Shown here: one piece after another, positions 1 through 7,766 of the stretch | How the letters are laid out: every line of letters starts with the position of its first letter | Position numbering within the stretch: position 1 is the first letter of the stretch | Source: JBAZWE01 sp041660545 | GTDB taxonomy: Bacteria > Actinomycetota > Thermoleophilia > BMS3ABIN01 | Direction of reading: 5' to 3' | DNA: 22,057 bases | NCBI GenBank assembly: GCA_041660545.1 | Contig: JBAZWE010000026.1 | Span: 1-22,057 of the forward strand | Made by a program: the position numbers and the translations under genes | Notes under the pieces: model-generated | Databases searched by the model: none | What the model saw: the letters and a program-made list of their open reading frames with translations, nothing else | What the model was told of the DNA's origin: nothing

Positions 1-87
1 GATCACGCTGGTCTGGCTGTTCGTATGGGAATCTCTGAACCTGCTGGCACACCTCCAAAGCCGGTGAATCCCAAAGCTCAGGAGAGT

Positions 88-2094
88 ATGGAGTCTCAGG
101 TATCGGGCGCGTCGCAGCCGGTCATGCTGGGGGTCGACGTCGGCGGCACCTTTACAGACGCGGTCATGGTCTGCTCAGGCAGGCTGTTTCGAGCCAAGGT
201 TCCCACCACCCGGGATCAGTCTGAAGGTGTGCTTGAGGCCGCCCGGCGTGTTATCGGCCAGGCTGGTTTAAAGCCGCGTGATGTCGACTATTTTGCCCAT
301 GGGATGACCACCGCAACCAATGCGTTGCTGGAGCACAAAGGCGCGCACACGGTCTCGGTTTCCACCGCGGGTTTTCGAGACATAATCGAAATCGGGCGGC
401 AGAACCGGCCTTGCTTGTATGATCTGTGCCCGGTGAGACCGGAAACACTTATACCTGACGCCATGAGACTGGCTGTAAGTGAGCGTGTGGCGCCCGGGGG
501 GGTCGAACTGGAATTGACCGCCAAGGAGATGAACCGGGTCGTCGACGAAATAAGGGCGATTGGCCCCGAGGCTGTCGCTGTCTGCCTGCTTTTTTCCTTC
601 ATGGATCCCTCACACGAATTTCTGCTGGGAGAGCTCATCCGGCGGGAATTACCACACGTGCATGTTTCCCTGTCAAGTGAAGTCCTGCCGCAGTTCCGCG
701 AGTACGAGCGCTTCAGCACGACGGCTGTCGACGCCTATCTGACACCGGTGGTGGCCCGTTATCTTCTCAGCCTGAAAGAGGGGACGGAAGCTGCGGGGTT
801 ACCGCAAGCGGAGATCATGCAATCGAGCGGGGGCGTGTTACCGCTGGAAAAAGCCCTAAAAAGCGCGGCGCCTCTGCTTCTGTCGGGGCCGGCCGCCGGG
901 GTGGTCGGTTCCGTGTTTTCGGGCGCCCGGAGTCAAGTTGACAACTTGATTGCTTTTGATATGGGGGGGACAAGCACCGATGTCACCCTGATCCGGGAGG
1001 GAGAGGCTGGAACGACGAACGGGCGCGATATCGGTGGTGTGCCGGTCGCGCTTCCCATGGTAGACATACACACGATCGGCGCGGGTGGAGGCAGCGTCGC
1101 CTGGATCGACGCCGGCGGAGCGCTCAGGGTCGGGCCTCAAAGCGCGGGAGCTCAGCCAGGACCTGCCTGTTATGGACACGGCGGCGTAGTACCCACTGTA
1201 ACCGATGCGAACCTGTGCCTCGGCTACCTGGGTGAGAGGTTGGGAGGAGTTGGTGGCGTGGCCCTGGATGAGGCCGCCGCAAAAAAGGCCGTCTCGTCTC
1301 TGGCCGTGGAACTTGGAATCAGCGTGGAGGAGACTTCGCTGGGAATCAGGCGTGTCGCCAATTCGGAGATGCTAAAGGCGCTCAGGGTGATCAGCGTCGA
1401 GCGAGGCCACGACCCCAGACAATTCGCGCTGGCGGCTTTTGGTGGGGCCGGTCCGATGCATGGCGCCGACCTGGCGGACGAACTGGGCATCGGCCGGGTT
1501 CTGGTGCCCGATGGTTGCGGTGTCCTCTCGGCACTGGGCCTGGTGGTGGGGGACCGGCGAAGGGACTGGGTTCAGACCGTATATGCGCCGGGTGAGCCCG
1601 ACTCACGGAAGATCGAATCAGCCTACGGCGCCCTCGAAATCATGGCGGCCTCCGAGCTTCTAGGAGCCGATTTCGTGCGCAGGGCGGACTTGCGTTACAA
1701 GGGTCAGTCCCACGAACTCACGGTTTTGGTCCATAAGCCGCTGGATATCGAATCCGCGGTCGAGGCATTCGAAGATGAGCATATGAATATCTATGGTTAC
1801 CGGGCAGAGGACGGAGAGGTAGAGCTGGTGAACATCAGGCTGACGGCGCTCGTCGCGCACATGAGACCAACGCTGGACGCCTCAGCGCCCGGGAGCGGCA
1901 GTGTATACACAAGACAGGCGTATTTCGGTGGGCATTGGCACGAGGCCGGGATCTGGCGGCGCGATGCGTTAGGCACGCAAGAGGTGCCCGGCCCCGCTGT
2001 GATCGAGGAAGACGAAGCTACGACGGTGGTACCGCCAGGGTGGCGGGCGAATATTGATAAGTCGGACAATCTTTGGCTGGAGCGCATATTTTGA
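88..2094 (+). CDS. Hydantoinase/5-oxoprolinase family protein, A (ATP-binding) subunit
   Basis: This is the ATP-dependent subunit of an N-methylhydantoinase/5-oxoprolinase-type amidase, which hydrolyses cyclic amides (hydantoins, 5-oxoproline or related lactams) with the B subunit in the cytoplasm. The N-terminal phosphate-binding signature GVDVGGTFTD lies at residues 15-24. A second actin-fold phosphate loop, FDMGGTSTDV, and the family blocks GAGGGSVAWID, QPGPACYG and FGGAGPMHG follow. The length of 668 residues is normal for HyuA. I start at ATG 88 because an AGGAG lies just before it, although the 3-base spacing is short; an in-frame ATG at 25 has no ribosome site and would add 21 unlike residues. 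HyuB follows after 39 bases, so the two form an operon. The substrate cannot be told from sequence. Confidence 0.93.
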   Translation: MESQVSGASQPVMLGVDVGGTFTDAVMVCSGRLFRAKVPTTRDQSEGVLEAARRVIGQAGLKPRDVDYFAHGMTTATNALLEHKGAHTVSVSTAGFRDIIEIGRQNRPCLYDLCPVRPETLIPDAMRLAVSERVAPGGVELELTAKEMNRVVDEIRAIGPEAVAVCLLFSFMDPSHEFLLGELIRRELPHVHVSLSSEVLPQFREYERFSTTAVDAYLTPVVARYLLSLKEGTEAAGLPQAEIMQSSGGVLPLEKALKSAAPLLLSGPAAGVVGSVFSGARSQVDNLIAFDMGGTSTDVTLIREGEAGTTNGRDIGGVPVALPMVDIHTIGAGGGSVAWIDAGGALRVGPQSAGAQPGPACYGHGGVVPTVTDANLCLGYLGERLGGVGGVALDEAAAKKAVSSLAVELGISVEETSLGIRRVANSEMLKALRVISVERGHDPRQFALAAFGGAGPMHGADLADELGIGRVLVPDGCGVLSALGLVVGDRRRDWVQTVYAPGEPDSRKIESAYGALEIMAASELLGADFVRRADLRYKGQSHELTVLVHKPLDIESAVEAFEDEHMNIYGYRAEDGEVELVNIRLTALVAHMRPTLDASAPGSGSVYTRQAYFGGHWHEAGIWRRDALGTQEVPGPAVIEEDEATTVVPPGWRANIDKSDNLWLERIF

Positions 2095-2133
2095 AGAGCG
2101 TCTTATACAGCACTTTTTCTCAATCGGGGGCGG

Positions 2134-3684
2134 GTGCGTAACTTGGGCCGGCTCGACCCCATAACGATCCAGGTGCTTGGATCCGCCTTTCGTTCTATCT
2201 GCGAAGAGATGGGCGCCGCGCTGGTGCGGGCTTCATATTCCACCAATATCAAGGAGCGGCGTGACTGTTCCACGGCGCTTTTTGACGCGTCCGGTTTGAT
2301 GATAGCCCAGGCCGAGCATATCCCCGTACACCTGGGGGCCATGCCCGACGCGGTCGCGGCGGTTCTGGAGGAAAGTCCGGACCCCGGTGACTTTTTTATC
2401 CTCAACGATCCTTTTCACGGCGGCACCCATCTTCCCGATATCACCATCGTCGCACCGGTATCGATAGGTGACGAGATCGTCGCCTATGCCGCCAGCCGCG
2501 CGCATCATGCTGATGTAGGCGGCAGCGAGCCGGGCAGCATGCCCGCAGGATCCCGGTCGCTGGAGGATGAGGGTGTTGTCATTCCGCCGTCCAGGATTAT
2601 TGCCGCCGGTGTTTTCCAGGAGGAGTTCCTTACCGGGCTGCTGTCGCGGATGCGCAATTCACGGGAGCGCCGGGGCGATCTTCAGGCCCAGATCGGCGCC
2701 GTGCGAGTCGCGCAGCGCCGTCTGCTGGAGCTTATCGAGGGTCAGGGCCGGGACAATGTTCTGGCGGCCATGGAAGCGACGCTCGAATATGGTGAGCGGC
2801 GCATGCGGGCGGCGATCCGGGCTCTGCCCGACGGTGTTTTCAGCGCCCTGGATTTTCTCGAGCGCAACGGACAGGATTTAAAGATCGCCGTCACGGTCAC
2901 CGTGCAGGGAGACGGGATCTCAATCGACTTCGACGGCACATCAGACCAGGAAGAAGGCAATCTCAACTGCCCCATGCCCGTCACGCGCTCAGCCTGTTAT
3001 TTTGTTCTCAGAGCCGTGACCGATCCGGATATTCCTCCGAATGCCGGGGCGCTAAAACCGGTGCGGATCAAGGCGCCTAAAGGTTCTCTCTTAAACGCAC
3101 GTCCGCCCGCAGCCGTGGTAGCGGGTAACGTTGAAACGTCACAGCGGATCGCCGACACGCTGGTGCTGGCGCTTTCGCAGGCCATGCCGTTGCCGGCTCA
3201 GGGGCAGGGGACCATGAACAACCTGATCCTGGGAAGTGACGAACCGAAGGACCGGTTCAATTATTACGAGACGATCGGTGGCGGCGCCGGCGCCTGTCCG
3301 GACAGGGATGGCGCCAGTGGTATCCATCTGGGAATGACAAACACGCTCAATACTCCGGTCGAGGCTCTGGAGATGGCCTTTCCCGTCAGAGTCGAGCGTT
3401 ACGAATTTCGCACCGGATCGGGGGGAGCCGGCCTTCATAATGGCGGCGACGGAGTAATAAGGTCGCTGCGGTTGCTGAAGCCAGCGAGACTCTCCCTGCT
3501 GTCGGACCGCCGCCGGCACGGGCCAAAGGGGGCCGCAGGCGGTGAAGCGGGCAGGCCGGGAAGGAACCTCATCAATGGAAAGGAAGTCGCCGGCAAGCTG
3601 ACGATGCCGCTCGACGCCGGTGATACCATCACCGTCGAGACGCCCGGCGGGGGTGGTTACGGAAAGCCGGACAGCTCAACCTGA
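2134..3684 (+). CDS. Hydantoinase B/oxoprolinase family protein, B subunit
   Basis: This is the partner subunit of the upstream ATP-dependent hydantoinase, 516 residues, close to the usual length of HyuB. The family blocks are visible: DPITIQVLGSAFRSICEEMG at the N-terminus, LNDPFHGGTHLPDI, SRAHHADVGG and the glycine-rich C-terminal ETPGGGGYG. The start is GTG with a GGGGG stretch about 5 bases upstream; no better in-frame start exists. It lies 39 bases after the A subunit on the same strand, so co-expression is expected. No truncation or missing block is seen. Whether the pair acts on hydantoins, 5-oxoproline, acetophenone-like ketones or another substrate is open. Confidence 0.93.
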   Translation: MRNLGRLDPITIQVLGSAFRSICEEMGAALVRASYSTNIKERRDCSTALFDASGLMIAQAEHIPVHLGAMPDAVAAVLEESPDPGDFFILNDPFHGGTHLPDITIVAPVSIGDEIVAYAASRAHHADVGGSEPGSMPAGSRSLEDEGVVIPPSRIIAAGVFQEEFLTGLLSRMRNSRERRGDLQAQIGAVRVAQRRLLELIEGQGRDNVLAAMEATLEYGERRMRAAIRALPDGVFSALDFLERNGQDLKIAVTVTVQGDGISIDFDGTSDQEEGNLNCPMPVTRSACYFVLRAVTDPDIPPNAGALKPVRIKAPKGSLLNARPPAAVVAGNVETSQRIADTLVLALSQAMPLPAQGQGTMNNLILGSDEPKDRFNYYETIGGGAGACPDRDGASGIHLGMTNTLNTPVEALEMAFPVRVERYEFRTGSGGAGLHNGGDGVIRSLRLLKPARLSLLSDRRRHGPKGAAGGEAGRPGRNLINGKEVAGKLTMPLDAGDTITVETPGGGGYGKPDSST

Positions 3685-3719
3685 TTGAAGCGCGGGTCAG
3701 GCAGTGAAGGCGGCGCAAA

Positions 3720-3756
3720 CAAAAATCCCGCCAAGAACAGATATTACGCGGGTTTT
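3720..3756. terminator. Intrinsic terminator between convergent operons
   Basis: CCCGC (3727-3731) pairs with GCGGG (3748-3752) across a 16-base loop, with A/T-rich flanks on both sides. Read on the minus strand the stem is followed by ATTTTTGTTT, so it should end the minus-strand cluster. On the + strand GGGTTTT is a weaker U-run, so it may also stop hydantoinase transcripts. The stop codon of the microprotein (3755-3757) abuts it. Confidence 0.6.
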
Positions 3757-3907
3757 AAAAACGCTTCTTGTACTCGTCACATTCGGTGACGTGCGGCCTC
3801 TCGAGGTTATGACACGCGGAACGCCAGTCGTACTGGCAAGTGGGGCAGAGAGGGACGGGCTTGCCGCCGAAGAGCTTCCTTAATTTGTTCGTGATCTTAA
3901 CGTTCAT
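3755..3907 (-). CDS. 50-residue four-cysteine microprotein
   Basis: A short gene, 50 residues, starting MNVKITNKLRKLFGGKPVPL and carrying CPTC, then a Cys in RSACHN and another in VTECDEY. The spacing CxxC...C...C suggests one small zinc (or other metal) site behind a basic amphipathic N-terminus. The ATG has AAAGGAAA immediately upstream, and it overlaps the 3' end of the membrane-protein gene by 11 bases, which suggests translational coupling. The stop runs straight into an intrinsic terminator, so it is the last gene of the minus-strand cluster. I do not recognise a named family and assign no function. Codon content, ribosome site and coupling make it a likely real gene. Confidence 0.7.
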   Translation of the reverse strand: MNVKITNKLRKLFGGKPVPLCPTCQYDWRSACHNLERPHVTECDEYKKRF

Positions 3908-4178
3908 TTTCCTTTACCGTTTCCTTGACAGTCTGCTGTTGAATCCAGAGGCCTCCCAAAAAACCGCCCAGCAGCTGTCCCGCGACGGCGCAGGCGACAA
4001 GCGCCGGAATTATCGTCCAGCTCGTACCGCTCGTGATCCGCATGATGAAGATGAACGGCACAGGCAGGTGAATCGCCAAAAACCACTGCCAGGAAAATTT
4101 TCTCAGATAAGCGCGGTAGAAACCAAATGGCAGGTTAAGGAGCAGAGCCCCCAGGCAAAGCAGAAAAATAACAATCAA
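3897..4178 (-). CDS. Small hypothetical membrane protein
   Basis: A 93-residue, strongly hydrophobic protein with about three predicted membrane spans: roughly residues 1-20 (IVIFLLCLGALLLNLPFGF), 29-48 (around WQWFLAIHLPVPFIFIM) and 54-78 (TIIPALVACAVAGQLLGGFL). It ends in a charged tail VKETVKENER. The start given is TTG at 4178. The frame is open upstream to the stop codon of the methyltransferase, which is in the same frame, but no ATG or GTG occurs there, so the exact start is uncertain. It follows the O-methyltransferase on the minus strand and overlaps the microprotein downstream. The function is unknown. Confidence 0.6.
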   Translation of the reverse strand: MIVIFLLCLGALLLNLPFGFYRAYLRKFSWQWFLAIHLPVPFIFIMRITSGTSWTIIPALVACAVAGQLLGGFLGGLWIQQQTVKETVKENER

Positions 4179-4217
4179 AAAAAACCAACTCCATGAATAC
4201 TGATGGTGTAGCGCATA

Positions 4218-5162
4218 TCACAGGAGGTCGGCGAGTATGAGTTGGGAATCGCGTTTCTCCAGGTCACTTATTTTCACGTTGCCAAAGCCGGCCTCGCGTA
4301 GCCACGAGATGTACTGATCCTCTGTCCAGGTGCCGCCTGTTTCAGTGTTGACGAGCATCGTCATGGCGAAAAGAGCAGCCCTGGAACTGCGTCCGCGTAC
4401 TATATCGACGATAGCAGCAACTCCGCCCGGGTTCAAGACGTTTCGCACCTTCAGCAGCAGCTCCTGGTTCTCTTCGGGACCGTAAATATGCATGATGTTT
4501 CCGAGTATGGCCAGGTCGAAGCGTTCCGGCGGCAGCCAGTGGGTGAAATCTCCAGACACCAGGCTGATCTCCGCTATGTCCGACAGCTCGTCTCTAATCA
4601 TTTCGATGACTTCGGGCCGGTCAAGGATGGTCACCTTGATGCCATGCTCGGCGAAGAGGCGCGCGTAAGTCCCGGGGCCGCCCCCGATGTCGATGACGCT
4701 GCGCAGTGCCGGCTTTTGCTCGAGGCATTTTTTGACGATCCGGGGAGCATCCGACCGGGAATTATCGTCCATGGACCTGATAAACACCTCACGGCGTTCG
4801 CGCGTATAAGAACGCTTCACCGGCCGGCCGGTTTTGACAACGTCGGGTATCGTGAGCCAGCGTTCCATCAGATTCCAGGAGTGCAGGATGGCGTAAGGCG
4901 AATATGCGGGGCTGGATTTGTCGATGGCGACTGCACGCATCCCGGGAGCAAGATGGAAGATATCTCCTGCCTGTCGTACGTGCTTCATCTCGGCCAGCGC
5001 CGATAAAAGCATGCCGGTGGCGCGCTGGTCATATCCCATGCGCAGGGCGAGATCCGCGGCGCTTCCCGGCTTCTGGTCCAATGCCTCAAACAGCCCCAGG
5101 CGGATGGCCGTCGCAACGATCAACAGGTCCTGCCAGTTGTTGGGAATGAAACCCGCGGGCAT
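4218..5162 (-). CDS. Acetylserotonin O-methyltransferase-like SAM-dependent methyltransferase
   Basis: A class I SAM-dependent methyltransferase of the plant/bacterial O-methyltransferase-2 type (acetylserotonin/hydroxyneurosporene/caffeate-like), 314 residues. An N-terminal winged-helix dimerisation domain (residues 1-80, starting with the typical LLIVATAIRLGLFEAL) is followed by a Rossmann domain with motif I VIDIGGGPGTYA near 156-167, the acidic ribose-binding position in TILDRPEV, and the LGNIMHIYGPEE block where the family carries its catalytic-region His. An ATG at 5180 is possible, but AAAGGAGAA sits 7 bases before the ATG at 5162, which I take as the start; the extra six residues would be translated from the ribosome site itself. 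The acceptor substrate is unknown. Confidence 0.88.
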   Translation of the reverse strand: MPAGFIPNNWQDLLIVATAIRLGLFEALDQKPGSAADLALRMGYDQRATGMLLSALAEMKHVRQAGDIFHLAPGMRAVAIDKSSPAYSPYAILHSWNLMERWLTIPDVVKTGRPVKRSYTRERREVFIRSMDDNSRSDAPRIVKKCLEQKPALRSVIDIGGGPGTYARLFAEHGIKVTILDRPEVIEMIRDELSDIAEISLVSGDFTHWLPPERFDLAILGNIMHIYGPEENQELLLKVRNVLNPGGVAAIVDIVRGRSSRAALFAMTMLVNTETGGTWTEDQYISWLREAGFGNVKISDLEKRDSQLILADLL

Positions 5163-5260
5163 GAGTTCTCCTTTTGTCATTGTGGGGGCATAAGTATTCC
5201 ACAGATAGCACGACGCGGTCGATAATTACCCTGTGTTATAATTTTCCCCTGACGGGCAGC

Positions 5261-5289
5261 TTGAAAACCTGCCCTGCATTCCTTAATAT
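5261..5289 (+). promoter_or_regulatory. Sigma-70-type promoter for the tRNA cluster
   Basis: TTGAAA (5261-5266) and TAATAT (5284-5289) are separated by exactly 17 bases. They lie about 54 bases before the tRNA-Tyr gene, so this probably drives all three tRNAs. No other convincing promoter is seen on this strand nearby. Confidence 0.6.
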
Positions 5290-5342
5290 TTAGCGTCGCC
5301 TGTGCGCGCCCAAGCTGGAAGAAAAGCGCGCATGTTTTATCT

Positions 5343-5427
5343 GGAGGAGTGCCCGAGTGGCTAAAGGGGGCGGACTGTAAATCCGTTGGCGACGCCTACG
5401 CTGGTTCGAATCCAGCCTCCTCCACCA
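5343..5427 (+). tRNA. tRNA-Tyr (anticodon GTA)
   Basis: A class II tRNA of 85 bases with CCA encoded. The acceptor stem GGAGGAG pairs with CTCCTCC, the anticodon loop is CTGTAAA, there is a long variable arm with GGC/GCC pairing, and the T-arm is GCTGG-TTCGAAT-CCAGC. Every stem closes by eye. Confidence 0.97.
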
Positions 5428-5501
5428 TAGAAGCGAAGCATCAAGCAACAGCGGTTCGGCATCCGGCATTGATGAACGCGATGCCCTGATCCGCGCAACG
5501 A

Positions 5502-5577
5502 GCCCGGTTAGCTCAGTTGGTAGAGCACCTCCATGGTAAGGAGGGGGTCTACGGTTCAAGTCCGTAACCGGGCTCCA
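5502..5577 (+). tRNA. tRNA-Thr (anticodon GGT)
   Basis: A class I tRNA of 76 bases with CCA encoded. The acceptor GCCCGGT pairs with ACCGGGC, the D-arm is GCTC/GAGC, the anticodon stem-loop is CCTCC-ATGGTAA-GGAGG and the T-arm is TACGG-TTCAAGT-CCGTA. It lies 74 bases after tRNA-Tyr. Confidence 0.97.
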
Positions 5578-5588
5578 TAACCAAGTTT

Positions 5589-5721
5589 GTCATCCTGAGC
5601 CCTTCGCTCGAGGATATACGCCGCGAAGGGTCACGCTAGATTGTCATCCTGAGCGAAGCGAAGGATCTCGCAAAGAGAAGCATCAATCGGGATTCTTCGT
5701 CGTTTCACTCCTCAGAATGAC
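5589..5721. repeat. Dispersed palindromic intergenic repeats (GTCATCCTGAG type)
   Basis: GTCATCCTGAGC occurs at 5589-5600 and again at 5643-5654. The second copy continues as GCGAAGCGAAGGATCTC and is answered by an imperfect inverted partner ending CTCAGAATGAC at 5711-5721, giving a roughly 79-bp imperfect hairpin. The first copy is shorter and diverges after CCTTCGCTCGAGG. I recall near-identical GTCATCCTGAG/CGAAGGATCT units as multicopy intergenic palindromes in several unrelated phyla. It lies between tRNA-Thr and tRNA-Met and is outside the mobile element. Confidence 0.7.
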
Positions 5722-5730
5722 TGCATACGG

Positions 5731-5807
5731 GGCGGTGTAGCTCAGCTGGTTAGAGCAGCGGAATCATAATCCGCGTGTCGCAGGTTCGAGTCCTGCCACC
5801 GCTACCA
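5731..5807 (+). tRNA. tRNA-Met (anticodon CAT)
   Basis: A class I tRNA of 77 bases with CCA encoded. The acceptor GGCGGTG pairs with CACCGCT (first pair G-U), the D-arm is GCTC/GAGC, the anticodon stem-loop is GCGGA-ATCATAA-TCCGC and the T-arm is GCAGG-TTCGAGT-CCTGC. An elongator Met identity fits the order and body best; a lysidine-modified Ile(CAT) cannot be excluded. Its 3' half overlaps the end of the recombinase gene on the other strand and is the apparent attachment site of the mobile element. Confidence 0.95.
5764..5807. other. Putative left attachment site (tRNA-Met 3' half)
   Basis: The recombinase frame runs 44 bases into the tRNA gene, so the chromosome/element junction must lie within or next to the tRNA 3' half. 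The tRNA body is intact, as expected if the element restores it on integration. I found no second copy of this tRNA half in the rest of the window, so the right attachment site is probably beyond 22057. The exact crossover bases cannot be fixed from one junction. Confidence 0.6.
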
Positions 5808-7317
5808 TTTCACCCTTACTCGAACCTGAATCGAGTATTAAGCTATAAATGTTAGTGAAACGCCGCTTACTAATTTCCTTGTCTTTAATTTCAAGCTTCT
5901 TGAAGAAAACCTGATTGAACTTCCGCCTGACTACAGGACTGGCTTTCTTGTATCCCATGTGGCATTTCGAGGCCATCTCCAGCGCCATGTCTATTGATTC
6001 CCTAATTTCGTTGTCGCCGTCCTTCATAAACTCCAGCCTGCCCTGACAATCCTCGATTTCACCGCTGATTCTGTCCTGTTCTTTTTTCAATACTTCCAAG
6101 GGCACAGCCCCGGCATAATAGGCGTCCATGAGCTTCAGCCGCTGATCCGCCAGCTTGGCCATGCGCCGGGTGACGAATTGCTGTTCATTGATCGTATTGG
6201 CCTGCCTGTCCAGGAACTGCTGCTCAAACCGGTCGCTTAGTTTTTTCCGAAGCCCCTCAGGCATCTGAAACGTTTTATATGTATCCACAATCAGCTTTTC
6301 GAGGTCTTCACCGGAAATGTATTTTTGCTTACAACCATTGCGCCTCTTCTGCCCTAGGCAGTAGAAATACAGATATTCCTTGCCGTTCTTGGTTTTTATG
6401 TCAGAAGACATCCTTGAGCCGCATTCCCCGCAATAGACCGTTCCGCGAAGGTAATGAGGATGCTTCCGCCTGCGCTCGCCAGCCACATTTCTGACCTTCA
6501 CAACCTCCTGAACCCTGTCCCACAGGTCTTTGGAAATCAGTGGCTGATGAATCCCCTTTGTCTCGATACCGTTCCAGCGGATCGTTCCTATGTAGAAAGG
6601 ATTTTGGACCATGGAAGCCAGCCGGGACTTATGGACCCTCCCGGGCAGCTGCTTCGCCGTGCCTTTGCTCCGAAATCCGAGCTTATACAGTTTCTCTTCA
6701 AGTTCATTCAGCGAGAAATCGCCAGTGGCGTACAGGTCAAAAAGCTGTTTTACGAATGGCGCTCTTTCTTCATCAACTTCAATTGACCGAAGTAGGCGGC
6801 CATTCATGGGCGTCTGAATGTTCAAATATCCGAGCGGAGCCATGCCCGCCCATCCGCCCTGCTTGGTCTTTTGGACCATTCCTTTTTTTGTTTCCGCCCC
6901 CAGGTTCGCCGAATAAAATTCAGCCATGAGAGCGTGGATGCCCTCGACAAGGTGGCCGGAAGCGTTATCTTCAAAATTCTCAACGACGGAGACAAGAGAG
7001 CAACCTGCTTTTGTGAGAATCGCTTTAATGGCGACGTGATCTTCCATGTTCCGCGCCAGGCGGTCGATTTTATGGACGATGACGACCTGAACATCTTTTT
7101 GTTTTGCAATCCGCCCGAGCATTTCCTGGAGTTGGGGACGGCGGGCGCTTCTTGCCGACTCCCCGCGATCCAAATACTCGTCAATCAGCTTCCAGCCCTT
7201 CTCCTTGATGTATTTAACGCAGGCGTCACGTTGGGCAGGGATGGAATAGCCCTCTTCGCTGTCTGCCTTAAGGGCCTGGTCTTTGGTGGAAACTCGAAGA
7301 TAAACTACACAGTTCAT
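5764..7317 (-). CDS. Large serine recombinase (site-specific integrase)
   Basis: A 517-residue large serine recombinase that would integrate and excise this element. The N-terminal resolvase domain opens with YLRVSTKDQ (nucleophile Ser10) and has the DEYLDRGESARSARRP and VVIVHKIDRLARN blocks. The recombinase domain begins near GWAGMAPLGYLN, and a zinc ribbon follows with YCGECGSRM and later Cys residues in FYCLGQ and NGCKQ. A coiled-coil-rich C-terminal part completes it. ATG 7317 overlaps the stop of the HEPN gene by 4 bases (ATGA), so it is the last gene of a three-gene operon. The last residues, VAGLEPATRGL, are encoded by the antisense of tRNA-Met and would differ in the circular form. 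Confidence 0.95.
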   Translation of the reverse strand: MNCVVYLRVSTKDQALKADSEEGYSIPAQRDACVKYIKEKGWKLIDEYLDRGESARSARRPQLQEMLGRIAKQKDVQVVIVHKIDRLARNMEDHVAIKAILTKAGCSLVSVVENFEDNASGHLVEGIHALMAEFYSANLGAETKKGMVQKTKQGGWAGMAPLGYLNIQTPMNGRLLRSIEVDEERAPFVKQLFDLYATGDFSLNELEEKLYKLGFRSKGTAKQLPGRVHKSRLASMVQNPFYIGTIRWNGIETKGIHQPLISKDLWDRVQEVVKVRNVAGERRRKHPHYLRGTVYCGECGSRMSSDIKTKNGKEYLYFYCLGQKRRNGCKQKYISGEDLEKLIVDTYKTFQMPEGLRKKLSDRFEQQFLDRQANTINEQQFVTRRMAKLADQRLKLMDAYYAGAVPLEVLKKEQDRISGEIEDCQGRLEFMKDGDNEIRESIDMALEMASKCHMGYKKASPVVRRKFNQVFFKKLEIKDKEISKRRFTNIYSLILDSGSSKGEMVAVAGLEPATRGL

Positions 7318-7766
7318 GATTCCCTGCTTTGCTCAATTATCTTTTCCGGCATGATTTCAGAAACATCTTCAAGGAAGCTGGCGGAAAACGAGATTATGTC
7401 CTTGGCCTCTTTCTCTGACACCGAGTCCATTTGCTGATAGACAGCCCTGTTTCTTTTCTTTCTGAGTTTTTGAAGCCGTGCGATCTGACTTGAATAAGAA
7501 GCAGGCAGGGCTTCCTGTAAAAAGCGGAAGGTGTTGTAATGCTTGGCTTCACCTTTGGGGCGGTAGCCTTTTGAGTACATGAAGCCCAGGGAGACCTGCA
7601 GGATGCCGTTATAGGCAATGGTAAAAGCCCAATCAAGATCAATATTCTTGACGTTTTGAGCTACGGCAATATCGTGCCGGGCTTTTCTGATGTGATCGGC
7701 GATCTCGCCATCGCTGGTGGAGATCCGCTCGATGGCACCTTCTCTAACTAATCTTTCGTAATTCAT
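7314..7766 (-). CDS. HEPN domain protein of an MNT-HEPN pair
   Basis: A 150-residue helical protein of the HEPN type, normally an RNase toxin that pairs with a nucleotidyltransferase antitoxin. Helices such as IADHIRKARHDIAVAQ and WAFTIAYNGILQVSLGFM fit the fold. The usual catalytic stretch RX4-6H appears as RNRAVYQ at 105-111, so Tyr110 stands where His is expected. That could mean a degenerate or differently regulated HEPN protein. It overlaps the upstream nucleotidyltransferase gene by 23 bases and the recombinase by 4, so all three are one transcription unit. Family placement rests on fold pattern and neighbour and is fairly sure; activity is not. Confidence 0.75.
   Translation of the reverse strand: MNYERLVREGAIERISTSDGEIADHIRKARHDIAVAQNVKNIDLDWAFTIAYNGILQVSLGFMYSKGYRPKGEAKHYNTFRFLQEALPASYSSQIARLQKLRKKRNRAVYQQMDSVSEKEAKDIISFSASFLEDVSEIMPEKIIEQSRES

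Noticed and set aside
3840..4196. 118-residue + ORF opposite the small membrane protein
   Set aside because: No ribosome site; the minus strand has two coupled ORFs with better signals.
5220..5245. TATAAT-like box at 5237-5242 on the + strand as the tRNA promoter
   Set aside because: No -35 at a suitable distance; the TTGAAA-17-TAATAT pair at 5261-5289 is much better.
5290..5559. 89-residue minus-strand ORF reading LDSNQRRRRQRIYSPPPLATRA
   Set aside because: It is the antisense of tRNA-Tyr and part of tRNA-Thr, a familiar false protein tail; there is no ribosome site.
6871..7437. 188-residue + ORF antisense to the recombinase and HEPN genes
   Set aside because: A shadow of strongly supported minus-strand genes; composition is not protein-like.
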